Positions 8,905 to 17,729 of a DNA stretch of 64,000 nucleotides are shown here, in pieces. The position numbers were made by a program, and so were the translations under genes. The stretch is from Coriobacteriaceae bacterium. Lineage in GTDB: Bacteria > Actinomycetota > Coriobacteriia > Coriobacteriales > Atopobiaceae. Within the stretch, counting starts at the first letter, position 1, and each line of letters starts with the position of its first letter. The stretch lies in contig SFGZ01000004.1 in assembly GCA_004557505.1 (NCBI GenBank), positions 142,831 to 206,830 of the forward strand, read 5' to 3'. Under the pieces are notes generated by a model. That model saw only the letters and a list, made by a program, of their open reading frames with translations. It made no database searches and was not told the origin of the DNA.

Positions 8905-10368
8905 ATGGCCGAGATCAAGTGTCCCAACTGCGGAAAAGTCTTCCAGGTGGACGAGGCTGGCTACGCGCAGATACTGCAGCAGGTGCGCGATGCCGAGTTC
9001 AAGCGACAGCTGGACGGGCAGCGCGCCCTCATGGAGCAGCGCGAGGCGGCAGCCGTGGAGGCGGCGCGCGCCAAGGCCGAGGAAGCCCTGCGCGCGGAGG
9101 TGGCCAAGCTCTCGGCCCAGCTCGAGCAGGTGCAGGCGTCGGCCAAGGTGCGGCAGGCAAACGCCGAGAGGGACGCGCAGGAGCTCCTCGCGCAGGCGCG
9201 GGGAGAGGCTGCGGAGAGGCTCGAGGCCGCTCGGCAGCAGTCCGCCTCCGAGCTTGCCCAGAGAGACGCCAGCATCGCACGGCTCACCGAGCAGCTCCGT
9301 GCCCAGGAGGCGCAGGCCAACGGTGCCCAGGAGCTTGCCGTGACGCGCGCCTGTGCCGAGCGCGACCGCCGCCTGGTCGAGCTGCAGTCGCAGGTGCAGG
9401 AGGTCTCGGCCAAGAAGGACCAAGAGATCGCCGTCCTCAACCAGCGCCTGGCCGAGCAGGAGAAGTACAAAGACCAGGAGATCCGCGATCGTGACGACGA
9501 GATAGAACGCATCAAGAACCAGCGCTCGCGACTCTCCGTCAAGCTCATCGGCGAGACGCTCGAGCAGCACTGCGAGGCAGAGTTCAACCGCGTGCGCATG
9601 ATGGCCTTCCCGCACGCAGAGTTCCACAAGGACAACGACGTGGTTGACGGCACGAAGGGGGACTACGTCTTCCGCGAGCTCGACGAGGGGGGCTGCGAGG
9701 TCGTCTCCATCATGTTCGACATGAAGAACGAAGATGACGCCTCGGTCAACCGGAAGCGAAACGAGGATCACCTGAAAAAGCTCGACAAGGACCGCCGCGA
9801 CAAGGGCTGCGAGTACGCGGTGCTCGTCTCCACGCTTGAGCCGGAAAGCCAGCTCTACAATGCCGGCATCGTCGACGTATCGTACCGCTATCCCAAGATG
9901 TTCGTCATCCGCCCGCAGTTCTTCGTACCTCTCATCTCGCTGCTGAGAAACGCGGGCATGAACGCCGTGTCCGCCCGTCGCGAGCTGGCATCCGTTCGCC
10001 AGCAGAACATCGACGTCACCACCTTCGAGGAGAGGCTCGACGACTTCAAGGAGAAGTTTGGCAGGAACTACGACCTGGCGCGCAGGAAGTACGAGGAGGC
10101 CATCAAGAGCATCGACAAGTCGATCGCCGACATGCAGAAGGTGAAGGACGCCCTCATGTCCTCCGAGAGGAACCTGCGCCTGGCCAATGACAAGGCCGAC
10201 GCCCTCACCATCCGCCGCCTGACGCGCGGCAACGCGACCATGAAGGAGAAGTTCGAGCAGGCCTCCTCGGCCGCCGCGCGGGACAGGGGAGACGAGACGG
10301 CCGCCGCCGCGGGGCTTGGCGCCGACGCCGTAGGGGCCGACGCCGTGGAGCCCGACGCCGTCGAATAG
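8905..10368 (+). CDS. DUF2130 coiled-coil protein
   Basis: 487 residues from the ATG at 8905, which has a near-ideal site (AAAGGAGG, four bases away). The N-terminus has a zinc-knuckle-like CPNCGKVF. Residues about 20-230 form a long Ala/Glu/Gln-rich coiled coil. Residues about 230-440 match the conserved DUF2130 region (EFNRVRMMAFPHAEFHKDND, SIMFDMKNEDD, ADMQKVKDALMSSE), thought to have a restriction-endonuclease-like fold similar to RmuC; this is from memory of the family. The C-terminus is repetitive (GADAVGADAVEPDAVE). The biological role is not established. Confidence 0.85.
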   Translation: MAEIKCPNCGKVFQVDEAGYAQILQQVRDAEFKRQLDGQRALMEQREAAAVEAARAKAEEALRAEVAKLSAQLEQVQASAKVRQANAERDAQELLAQARGEAAERLEAARQQSASELAQRDASIARLTEQLRAQEAQANGAQELAVTRACAERDRRLVELQSQVQEVSAKKDQEIAVLNQRLAEQEKYKDQEIRDRDDEIERIKNQRSRLSVKLIGETLEQHCEAEFNRVRMMAFPHAEFHKDNDVVDGTKGDYVFRELDEGGCEVVSIMFDMKNEDDASVNRKRNEDHLKKLDKDRRDKGCEYAVLVSTLEPESQLYNAGIVDVSYRYPKMFVIRPQFFVPLISLLRNAGMNAVSARRELASVRQQNIDVTTFEERLDDFKEKFGRNYDLARRKYEEAIKSIDKSIADMQKVKDALMSSERNLRLANDKADALTIRRLTRGNATMKEKFEQASSAAARDRGDETAAAAGLGADAVGADAVEPDAVE

Positions 10369-10588
10369 CGCGCCATGGGGCCTGGCGCCGCGGGGGCCCG
10401 GCGCCGCGGCGCCGGGCGCCGTCGAATGGCGCTTCGCGTTGCATGGGGCGGGCCATTGGCCGAGAGCCGGTATCTCCACCCGCGGGCCGGTGCCCGTTGG
10501 GCCATGCGAGCGCTGGCCTGATAAGGGCCCGCACTCGCGGGGCGGGGCAGAGGCGTTGGCACAAGATGCGGAGCACGGATCATTCTGC

Positions 10589-10617
10589 TTGCATTGTACC
10601 CCTAAGGGGTATATCAT
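10589..10617 (+). promoter_or_regulatory. Copper-regulated promoter with CsoR operator
   Basis: TTGCAT (10589-10594) and TATCAT (10612-10617) are separated by exactly 17 bases. The spacer contains the palindrome TACCCCTAAGGGGTA (10597-10611), which matches the G-tract palindromes bound by CsoR repressors. CsoR bound here would block RNA polymerase until copper releases it. Confidence 0.88.
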
Positions 10618-10680
10618 CGATTGATGAAGGATGCCCCGGGGGAGTATTTCTCCCCATGCACGCACGGAAAGGGAGCCAGC

Positions 10681-10998
10681 ATGGAGGCTATCGCGCAAAC
10701 GGGTGCCGAGACGTGCGCCCACATGAAGCACACCCCACGGTCAGAGGAGCTCAAGCACGATGTCACCTGCCGCATCAACCGGGCCATAGGCCAGCTCAAC
10801 GGCATCAAGGCCATGGTCGAGGAGGACCGCTACTGCGGCGACATCCTTACGCAGCTCGCCGCCGTCGAGTCCGCCGTGAAGGCCGTGAGCCGCGAGGTCA
10901 TGCAGGACCACCTCGAGACCTGCGTGGTCGAGCGCGTCCAGGCGGGCGACACCGAGGTCGTCGACGAGGTCATGCGCCTCTTCAAGAAGTTCATGTGA
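10681..10998 (+). CDS. csoR: Copper-sensing repressor CsoR
   Basis: 105 residues, all-helical DUF156 family. The copper ligands Cys52, His77 and Cys81 show the family spacing (C-x24-H-x3-C), in DRYCGDIL and MQDHLETCV. The start at 10681 follows GAAAGGGAG. The gene lies between its own operator-containing promoter and copA, so it should autoregulate the operon and derepress it when Cu(I) binds. A His/Cys-containing N-terminal extension (ETCAHMKH) could be an extra metal contact. Confidence 0.93.
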   Translation: MEAIAQTGAETCAHMKHTPRSEELKHDVTCRINRAIGQLNGIKAMVEEDRYCGDILTQLAAVESAVKAVSREVMQDHLETCVVERVQAGDTEVVDEVMRLFKKFM

Positions 10999-11073
10999 GT
11001 CCCGCCCTGCGCGGGGTCAGACCATAGCAATGCCCTGCTCCCAGGGACGCGACGGCGAAGGGAACCAAGTGCC

Positions 11074-13704
11074 ATGAAGCAGACGTTTGACATCACGGGC
11101 ATGACCTGCGCGGCCTGCTCGGCAAGGGTTGGGAAGGCCGCGGGCAGCGTGCCCGGCGTGAGCGCGGCCAACGTCAACCTGCTCAAGAACTCGATGGAGC
11201 TTGACTACGATGGCAATCCCAAGACGGCAGAGGCGGTGATCGCCGCCGTTGAGGACGCGGGCTACGGCGCGTCGTTGCGCCAAGAGGCCGGAGGCGCTTC
11301 CTCTCGCACCTCTTTCGCGGATCCCAGGGAGGGGGCCCAACGTGCGATCGAGGCCAAACGAAGACAGCTCGTCTGGTCCGTTGTCTTTGGCGCGCCCCTC
11401 TTCTACCTGTCCATGGGTCCCATGCTCGGCTGGCCCGAGGTCCCGGGGCTTGCCGGCATGGAGGCCATGATGGCCTCCGCGGTGACGCAGCTCCTGCTCG
11501 CCACCTGTGTGCTCTTCGTCAACCGCAGCTACTTCGTCATGGGCTTCAAGACCCTGGCGCACCTCTCGCCCAACATGGACTCGCTGATCGCCATCGGGTC
11601 TGCGGCGAGCTATGCGTACAGCCTCGTGGGGGTCTACCAGATGGCCCTGGCGCTGGGCGCCATGGACCTCGAGGGCGCCCACCATGCCATGATGCACTCG
11701 CTGTACTTCGACTCGGCGGGCACCATCCTCGTGCTCATCACGCTTGGCAAGTACTTCGAGGCCCGCGCCAAGGGCAAGACAACCTCGGCCATCAGCGCGC
11801 TTATGGACCTCGCGCCCAAGGCGGCGCGCGTGCGCCGAAACGGCCAGGAGGTCGAGGTGCCCACCGACGAGGTGCGCGTGGGGGAGGTCGTGGTGGTGCG
11901 CGCCGGCGAGTCCGTGCCCGTCGACGGCGTCGTCCGCGAGGGTGCTGCCGCAATCGACGAGTCGGCCATCACCGGCGAGCCGGTCCCCGCCGAGAAGGGC
12001 GTGGGCGACCGCGTGACGGGTGCCACCGTGAGCCAGCGCGGCTGGTTCGCCATGGAGGTCACGGCCGTGGGCGACGACACGGCGCTTGCGAGCATCATCC
12101 GCCTCGTGGACGATGCCACCAGCTCCAAGGCGCCCATCGAGCGTCAGGCCGACAAGATCGCCGGCGTGTTTGTGCCCGTGGTCATGGCGATAGCCGTCGT
12201 CACCTTCTTGGGCTGGATCGCCGTCTTCGCCCCCGGCGACTTTGCGACCGCGTTCAACCATGCCGTCTCGGTGCTGGTCATCTCGTGCCCATGCGCCCTG
12301 GGCCTGGCTACGCCCACGGCCATCATGGTTGGCACGGAGCGCGGCGCCAAGGTGGGAATCCTCATCAAGAGCGCCGAGGCCCTGGAGGGTGCCTGCGACC
12401 TGGACACCGTGGTGCTCGACAAGACGGGCACCATCACCGAGGGCAGGCCGCGCGTGACCGACGTGCGCCTTGCCGCCGGTGTGGATGCGGGCGAGCTGGC
12501 ACGTGTTGCCGCCGCGCTCGAACGCAAGAGCGAGCACCCGCTGGCGCAGGCCGTCTGCGACTACGTGGACGAGTCGCACGCCGAGACGGGCGCATCCGTC
12601 GAGGCGACCGACTTCCAGCAGGTCGCCGGCGGTGGCGTGCGCGCCACGATAGGCGGCGCCTCTGCCATCGCGGGCAACGCCCGCCTCATGGCCTCCGCAG
12701 GAGTGGACGTCTCGGTGCTCGCCCCGCAGGCAGACGAGCTCGCTGCCCAGGCAAAGACGCCGCTCTACTTTGCCCTGGACGGCCGTGCGCTGGGGCTTCT
12801 CAGCGTGGCCGACGTCGTGAAGGCGACTTCCGCCCCGGCCGTGGCACGCCTGCGCCGCATGGGCGTGCGCACCATCATGCTCACGGGCGACCAGGCCAGG
12901 ACCGCCGGGGCCGTGGCGCGCCAGGTGGGCGTCGACGAGGTCGTCGCCGGCGTGCTGCCCAGCCAGAAGGAGCAGAAGGTCCGCGAGCTGCAGGGTAGGG
13001 GCCACAAGGTGGCCATGGTGGGCGACGGCATCAACGATGCCCCGGCACTTGCCCGGGCAGACGTGGGCATCGCCATTGGTGCCGGGACCGACGTTGCCAT
13101 AAGCTCGGCAGACGTGGTGCTCATGCACTCCGACCCTGCCGACGTGGCCACCGCCATCGAGCTGAGCCGCGCCACCATGCGCGACATCCGCCAGAACCTG
13201 TTCTGGGCGCTGTTCTACAACGCGATCTGCATCCCCGTTGCCATGGGCGTGCTCTCGCCTCTGGGCGTGACGCTCAAGCCCATGGTGGGCGCGGCGGCGA
13301 TGGGCTTCTCGTCCGTCTTCGTCGTCTCGAACGCGCTCAGGCTCTTCGCCTGGAAGCCCGGTCAGGGCGGCAAGGATAGCGTTGCGCCTGTCGATACCAA
13401 GGTCATTCCGGCCGTCGCGGAGCATGGCGCCGCGGGCGCGGCCGAGGTCAGGGACGCGGCCGCCACAGGCGTGGCCGCCAACGAGAGGAGCACTGTCATG
13501 GAGAAGAAGCTTAACGTCGAGGGCATGATGTGCCAGCACTGCGTCGCCCACGTGACCAAGGCGCTCGAGGGCGTCCCGGGCGTGAGCTCGGTGAAGGTCT
13601 CGCTTGAGGACAAGGGTGCCGTTGTCGAGGCGTCGCCGGAGGTCACCGACGCGGCGCTTGTCGCCGCCGTGAAGGACGCCGGATACGAGGCCACGGTGGC
13701 GTAG
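11074..13704 (+). CDS. copA: Copper-exporting P1B-type ATPase with extra C-terminal metal-binding domain
   Basis: 876 residues. An N-terminal heavy-metal-associated domain (MTCAAC, Cys12/Cys15) is followed by membrane spans, the actuator TGE (AITGEPVP), the intramembrane CPC motif at residues 405-407, the phosphorylated Asp449 in DKTGT, the HP motif (SEHPLAQA) and GDGIND. It exports Cu(I) from the cytosol. An Ala-rich linker leads to a second HMA domain at the C-terminus (residues 809-876, GMMCQHC). A C-terminal HMA is uncommon, and it begins with its own start signals (see the entry at 13498). It is co-transcribed with csoR. Confidence 0.95.
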   Translation: MKQTFDITGMTCAACSARVGKAAGSVPGVSAANVNLLKNSMELDYDGNPKTAEAVIAAVEDAGYGASLRQEAGGASSRTSFADPREGAQRAIEAKRRQLVWSVVFGAPLFYLSMGPMLGWPEVPGLAGMEAMMASAVTQLLLATCVLFVNRSYFVMGFKTLAHLSPNMDSLIAIGSAASYAYSLVGVYQMALALGAMDLEGAHHAMMHSLYFDSAGTILVLITLGKYFEARAKGKTTSAISALMDLAPKAARVRRNGQEVEVPTDEVRVGEVVVVRAGESVPVDGVVREGAAAIDESAITGEPVPAEKGVGDRVTGATVSQRGWFAMEVTAVGDDTALASIIRLVDDATSSKAPIERQADKIAGVFVPVVMAIAVVTFLGWIAVFAPGDFATAFNHAVSVLVISCPCALGLATPTAIMVGTERGAKVGILIKSAEALEGACDLDTVVLDKTGTITEGRPRVTDVRLAAGVDAGELARVAAALERKSEHPLAQAVCDYVDESHAETGASVEATDFQQVAGGGVRATIGGASAIAGNARLMASAGVDVSVLAPQADELAAQAKTPLYFALDGRALGLLSVADVVKATSAPAVARLRRMGVRTIMLTGDQARTAGAVARQVGVDEVVAGVLPSQKEQKVRELQGRGHKVAMVGDGINDAPALARADVGIAIGAGTDVAISSADVVLMHSDPADVATAIELSRATMRDIRQNLFWALFYNAICIPVAMGVLSPLGVTLKPMVGAAAMGFSSVFVVSNALRLFAWKPGQGGKDSVAPVDTKVIPAVAEHGAAGAAEVRDAAATGVAANERSTVMEKKLNVEGMMCQHCVAHVTKALEGVPGVSSVKVSLEDKGAVVEASPEVTDAALVAAVKDAGYEATVA
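13498..13704 (+). CDS. Probable internally started CopZ-like copper chaperone
   Basis: Inside copA and in the same frame, the sequence GAGAGGAG lies seven bases before an ATG at 13498. Translation from it would give a free 68-residue HMA protein (MEKKLNVEGMMCQHC...) with Cys12 and Cys15 and the normal length of CopZ. Ribosome sites of this quality are not expected by chance inside an ORF, so both a CopA fusion and a free chaperone are plausible. In E. coli a free chaperone is also made from copA, by frameshifting. Confidence 0.5.
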   Translation: MEKKLNVEGMMCQHCVAHVTKALEGVPGVSSVKVSLEDKGAVVEASPEVTDAALVAAVKDAGYEATVA

Positions 13705-13884
13705 GGGCAGCTGCGCCGCACTGCCGGACGGGGCAGAGGCCGCCTGGGTCTCTCTGCGGCCCCGTGCCCTCTCGGCACCTCCCGCCAGCATGATTGTGCT
13801 GTTCGGCGGTCCCGCGGTTGCCAATGCCGCGAGGCCGCTATGCTTTCTCAACGGGATGTGCATCATCTGACCGGAGGGTCAAGG

Positions 13885-13931
13885 GGCGGGGACGCGCGCC
13901 CCGCCATCGGCGGCGGGGCGCGCGTCTCGCC
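13885..13931 (+). other. Large GC-rich hairpin in the leader of the sugar kinase gene
   Basis: GGCGGGGACGCGCGCCCCGCC (arm 13885-13905, 21 bases) pairs with 13912-13931 except for one mismatch and one bulge. It ends 22 bases before the kinase start codon and lacks a T tract, so it may be a read-through barrier or an RNA control element. Confidence 0.5.
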
Positions 13932-13952
13932 ATCAGACGAACGGGGGACAGC

Positions 13953-14834
13953 ATGGCAAGGATTGGTGCGCTCGAGGCCGGTGGGACCAAGATGGTCCTC
14001 TCCGTGGGGACGCCCGAGGGGGAGGTCCTGGAGCGCGAGGAGATCCCCACCCAGGGGCCGCATGATTGCGTCAGCCGCATGGTGGAATGGTTTGGCTCGC
14101 ACGACATCGACGCGCTTGGCATTGGCGCCTTTGGGCCGACGGGCGTGAACCCGTCGCTTCCCAGCTACGGCAAGATCCTCGAGACGCCGAAGACCGCGTG
14201 GCGTCACTTCGACTTCCTGGGCGCCTTCGAGCCGCTGGGCATCCCCATCGGCTACGACACCGACGTCAACGTCGCCTGCCTGGGAGAGGTCACGTACGGC
14301 TCGTGCAAGGGGCTCGACACGGTGGTCTACCTCACGGTTGGCACGGGCATTGGAGCGGGCGTCATGGTGAGCGGGCAGCTCCTGCACGGCATGCTCCACC
14401 CCGAGGCCGGCCACATCCTGCTTGAGGTCCAGCCGGGCGACGAGGGCAACTGCGTGTGCCCGTACCACGAGCGCTGCCTCGAGGGCCTGGCCGCAGGCCC
14501 CTCGATCGAGCGCCGCTGGGGCAAGAAGGGCTTCGAGCTGGCCGATCGTCCCGAGGTCTGGGAGCTTGAGAGCACCTACCTTGCCGAGGGCATCGCGACC
14601 TACGTGCTGTGCTATGCGCCCCAGCGCATCGTGCTCGGCGGTGGCGTCATGAAGCAGCCCCAGCTCTTCCCGCTGGTGCGCAAGAAGGTCCTCGAGGACC
14701 TTGGCGGCTACCTCGTGACGCCCGAGCTGGCGGACGTCGACTCCTATATCGTGGAGGCTGGCTGCAAGGGCGACCAGGGCGTCCTTGGCTGTATCGAGCT
14801 TGGACGCCGCGCGCTTGAGGCGGTGCGCGGGTAG
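13953..14834 (+). CDS. ROK-family sugar kinase, probably fructokinase
   Basis: 293 residues. The N-terminal ATP loop (GALEAGGTKMVLSVG), the catalytic region IGYDTDVNVACLGE with Asp, VYLTVGTGIGAG, and a zinc-binding segment (GHILLE...CVCPYHERCLEG) follow the pattern of ROK fructokinases of the ScrK/GmuE type, which phosphorylate fructose at C6 with ATP. The start at 13953 has ACGGGGG upstream. It appears to be a single-gene unit; no sugar transporter is adjacent, so the substrate is inferred from the family only. Confidence 0.85.
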   Translation: MARIGALEAGGTKMVLSVGTPEGEVLEREEIPTQGPHDCVSRMVEWFGSHDIDALGIGAFGPTGVNPSLPSYGKILETPKTAWRHFDFLGAFEPLGIPIGYDTDVNVACLGEVTYGSCKGLDTVVYLTVGTGIGAGVMVSGQLLHGMLHPEAGHILLEVQPGDEGNCVCPYHERCLEGLAAGPSIERRWGKKGFELADRPEVWELESTYLAEGIATYVLCYAPQRIVLGGGVMKQPQLFPLVRKKVLEDLGGYLVTPELADVDSYIVEAGCKGDQGVLGCIELGRRALEAVRG

Positions 14835-14880
14835 GGGTGCCGGGTGCCGGGCTTCTCGGCGAGACCCGCCCCCGCCTTCT

Positions 14881-15033
14881 CTGGGCCCGTCACACGATCG
14901 CATCCGAATGTGTGACGGGCCCAGCTTGCAACACATTCGGATGTCAAACGTGTGACGGATTGCAACAGCTTTGAGTGCCGAAGCTGTGACGACCTGCGCG
15001 GGTCACACATTCGGTGACGATTGCGTGACGGAC
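14881..15033 (+). repeat. Array of four degenerate hairpin units (GTCACAC family), copy A
   Basis: Four units of about 34-40 bases share GTCACAC or CAACA at the left, TTCGG/CGAA in the middle and GTGTGAC at the right. The first forms a perfect 15-pair stem (14881-14895 with 14910-14924). The same arrangement recurs at 37786-37933; CGACCTGCGC and GGTCACAC are shared between the two. It lies between the sugar kinase and ligA genes. Confidence 0.75.
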
Positions 15034-15178
15034 TCTCCATCGTCCCGCAGCAACTGGCGCGCGGCACGCCCGTCCCGCGCCTAGTGCCGTGGCTGCGTTG
15101 CCATCGACGCGGTCCCAAATTCTGCCGGCCGTTTGCGTTACCCTTTCTTCGTGGTTGCCGGGCACGAGAGGGGACATC

Positions 15179-17404
15179 ATGGCAGACGAGAGCAACAAGA
15201 GCAGCGCGGACGCGGCCGGGGCGCAGGGCGCGCTCTTTGGAGATGCCGCCCCCTCCCTCGCGGCGCAGGCGGCTGCCGGGGGGTCCGCGGCCCCCGTGCG
15301 CACGGCGCGCGCCCGGGCGGCGGAACTCAACCGCATCCTCAACCACGCGGCCTACGCCTACTACGCACTCGACGCGCCCGAGATGACGGACGCCCAGTTC
15401 GACCGCCGCCTCCAGGAGCTTCTCGCCCTCGAGAAGGCCAACCCCGAGCTGGTCACGCCGGACTCCTACACCCAGCGTGTGGGCGGCTACGTCTCTGAGC
15501 AGTTCGAGCCCGTCCGCCACGCCAACCGCATGTACTCCATCGACGACGCCATGGACCTGGGCGAGCTGGACGAGTGGCTCGCCCGTACCGACGAGGCCCT
15601 GGGCTCCACGCGGGAGAATCCCGTGGCCTACACCTGCGAGCTCAAGATCGACGGCCTGGGCGTTGCCCTCACCTACACGGACGCCCAGCTCGTGCGTGCC
15701 GCCACCCGCGGCGACGGCACCACGGGCGAGAACGTCACGGCAAACGTCCTCACCATCCACGACGTGCCCCGCGCGCTTGCGCCCGAGGGGCTCAAGCGCG
15801 TGGCGGACGTCGGCCTGGGACGCTCCGTCGAGGTGCGCGGCGAGGTCTACATGCCCAAGCACTCGTTCGCCCGCCTGAACGAAGCGGCGGACGCCGCCGG
15901 CCGCGAGCCCTTCGCGAACCCGAGAAACGCCGCCGCCGGGAGCCTCCGGCAGAAGGACCCCAAGATCACGGCCCACCGCGATCTCGAGACCTTCATCTAC
16001 GCCGTGGCAGACGAGTCCCCGCTCTTTGTGACCAGCCAGTGGGAGTTCCTGCACTGGCTCTCAAGCTGCGGCTTCCACGTGAACCCCAACGCCCGCCGCT
16101 GCACGTGCGCCGCCGAGGTGCATGACTTCTGCGCCACCGCCCTCGCGCACCGAGAGGACCTTGACTACGACATCGACGGCGTGGTGGTGAAGGTCGACTC
16201 CTTCGCGAGCCAGGCGGCGCTCGGCTTTACCGCCCGCGCGCCCCGCTGGTCAATCGCGTTCAAGTTTCCGCCCGAGGAGAAGCGCACGGTGCTTCGCGAC
16301 ATCCGCATCCAGGTGGGGCGCACCGGCGTGCTCACGCCCGTCGCGGAGTTCGACCCCGTGAGCGTGGCGGGCTCGACCATCGCACGCGCCACGCTCCACA
16401 ACATCGACGAGATACGCCGCAAGAACGTGCGCGTGGGCGACACCATCGTGGTACACAAGGCCGGCGACGTGATCCCCGAGGTCGTGGGTCCCGTGCTCGA
16501 GCTGCGCCCCGTGGGCTCGCGGGAGTTCCAGATGCCCACGCGCTGTCCCAGCTGCGGAAGCCCCGTGGTGCGCGAGGAGGGCGAGGTTGCGTACCGCTGC
16601 GTCTCCATCGACTGCCCCGCGCAGGCCGTCGAGCGCCTCATCCACTGGGGGAGCCGCAAAGCCATGGACATCGACGGCCTGGGCGACGAGCTGGTTGGCC
16701 GCCTGGTCGAGAGCGGCGTCCTCATCGACGTCGCCGACTACTACGACAAGCTCACCGCCGACGCGCTGGCGGCAACGCCCACGGGCCGCGCCTACGAGAC
16801 CAGCACCAAGGATCACACCGAGGGCGAGGACATCCTCGTGGGCCGCACGATTGCCGAGAAGGTCATGGCCCAGGTGGAGGAGTCCCGCAGCCGCGGGCTC
16901 GCGCGCGTCCTCTTTGGCCTGGGCATACGACACGTTGGCGTCAACGTGGCTGCGGTGCTTGCGGGCCACTTCGGCTCGCTTGAGGCACTCATGGCTGCGA
17001 GCGAGGAGGACATTGCCGCGATAGACGGCGTCGGGCCCAAGATCGCGGCATCGGCGCGCGAGTTCTTCTCGGTGCCCGAGAACGTCCGCGTGCTAGAGCG
17101 CCTGCGCGAGGCGGGCGTCACCCTCGAGGAGGACGTCGCGGAGCCGCAGCGCCCGCAGACGCTCACCGGTCTCACCTTCGTCCTCACGGGCACCCTCGAG
17201 CGCTTCGCCCGCGACGAGGCGGGCGCGCAGCTCAAGGCCCTGGGCGCCAAGGTCTCGGGCTCTGTCTCCAAGCGCACGAGCTTCGTTGTGGCGGGCGCGT
17301 CGGCTGGCTCCAAGCTCGCGAAGGCCCAGTCGCTGGGGGTGCCCGTGCTGGACGAGGAGGAGCTCGAGCGCATACTCGAGACCGGGCAGGCGCCTCAGGC
17401 GTAG
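15179..17404 (+). CDS. ligA: NAD-dependent DNA ligase
   Basis: 741 residues. The adenylated Lys156 lies in CELKIDGLG, followed by GDGTTGENVT, the OB fold, a four-Cys zinc finger (CPSCGSPVV and CVSIDCPAQ), helix-hairpin-helix repeats and a C-terminal BRCT domain (LTGLTFVLTGTLERF). It seals nicks during replication and repair using NAD+. The start at 15179 (GAGAGGGG upstream) was preferred over the upstream in-frame codon at 15089, which has no ribosome site. The Ala-rich N-terminal extension of about 50 residues is slightly longer than usual. Confidence 0.97.
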   Translation: MADESNKSSADAAGAQGALFGDAAPSLAAQAAAGGSAAPVRTARARAAELNRILNHAAYAYYALDAPEMTDAQFDRRLQELLALEKANPELVTPDSYTQRVGGYVSEQFEPVRHANRMYSIDDAMDLGELDEWLARTDEALGSTRENPVAYTCELKIDGLGVALTYTDAQLVRAATRGDGTTGENVTANVLTIHDVPRALAPEGLKRVADVGLGRSVEVRGEVYMPKHSFARLNEAADAAGREPFANPRNAAAGSLRQKDPKITAHRDLETFIYAVADESPLFVTSQWEFLHWLSSCGFHVNPNARRCTCAAEVHDFCATALAHREDLDYDIDGVVVKVDSFASQAALGFTARAPRWSIAFKFPPEEKRTVLRDIRIQVGRTGVLTPVAEFDPVSVAGSTIARATLHNIDEIRRKNVRVGDTIVVHKAGDVIPEVVGPVLELRPVGSREFQMPTRCPSCGSPVVREEGEVAYRCVSIDCPAQAVERLIHWGSRKAMDIDGLGDELVGRLVESGVLIDVADYYDKLTADALAATPTGRAYETSTKDHTEGEDILVGRTIAEKVMAQVEESRSRGLARVLFGLGIRHVGVNVAAVLAGHFGSLEALMAASEEDIAAIDGVGPKIAASAREFFSVPENVRVLERLREAGVTLEEDVAEPQRPQTLTGLTFVLTGTLERFARDEAGAQLKALGAKVSGSVSKRTSFVVAGASAGSKLAKAQSLGVPVLDEEELERILETGQAPQA

Positions 17405-17488
17405 TCGGTCCGGCGGGCCCATCCAGCACTGGCCCGCCTGCCCTGCGCTATGCCCTTGGGCTGCTTACGCAACGGAAATCCCTGAAGC

Positions 17489-17695
17489 TACGTGCAAAAG
17501 TTAGCAAGTGAGCGTTATTTTCTCGGCCAGATGATGATCCCGTCGAAATTCCCTACCTACCCGGCTGCCCTCGCCAGCGTTTTTCCATATGGCGGGCCGC
17601 CATCTTTTCGTGAATCTCACCCCGGAGGGCGAAAATGCGGTCTGAGAGCTGCCTTCGAGGGATGTAGCGTGCTCACTTGCTAACTTCTGCACGTC
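17489..17695 (+). repeat. ~200-bp terminal-inverted-repeat element, copy 2
   Basis: The left end (17489-17513) and inverted right end (17671-17695) match at 23 of 25 positions. Both arms carry TTAGCAAGTGAGC where other copies have TTAGGAAGTGAGC, so this change occurs on both sides, which suggests arm pairing or gene conversion. Non-coding; it lies just downstream of ligA. Confidence 0.8.
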
Positions 17696-17729
17696 ATTTT
17701 TCCGTTTCCTCCTGCGCAGAACCCCCTGT

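Noticed and set aside
11017..13866. 949-codon open frame on the minus strand opposite copA
   Set aside because: It is a shadow of copA caused by high GC. copA has all catalytic motifs; the antisense frame has none and a composition rich in His, Gly and Arg. The same holds for other long antisense frames, for example opposite htrA, enolase and ligA.
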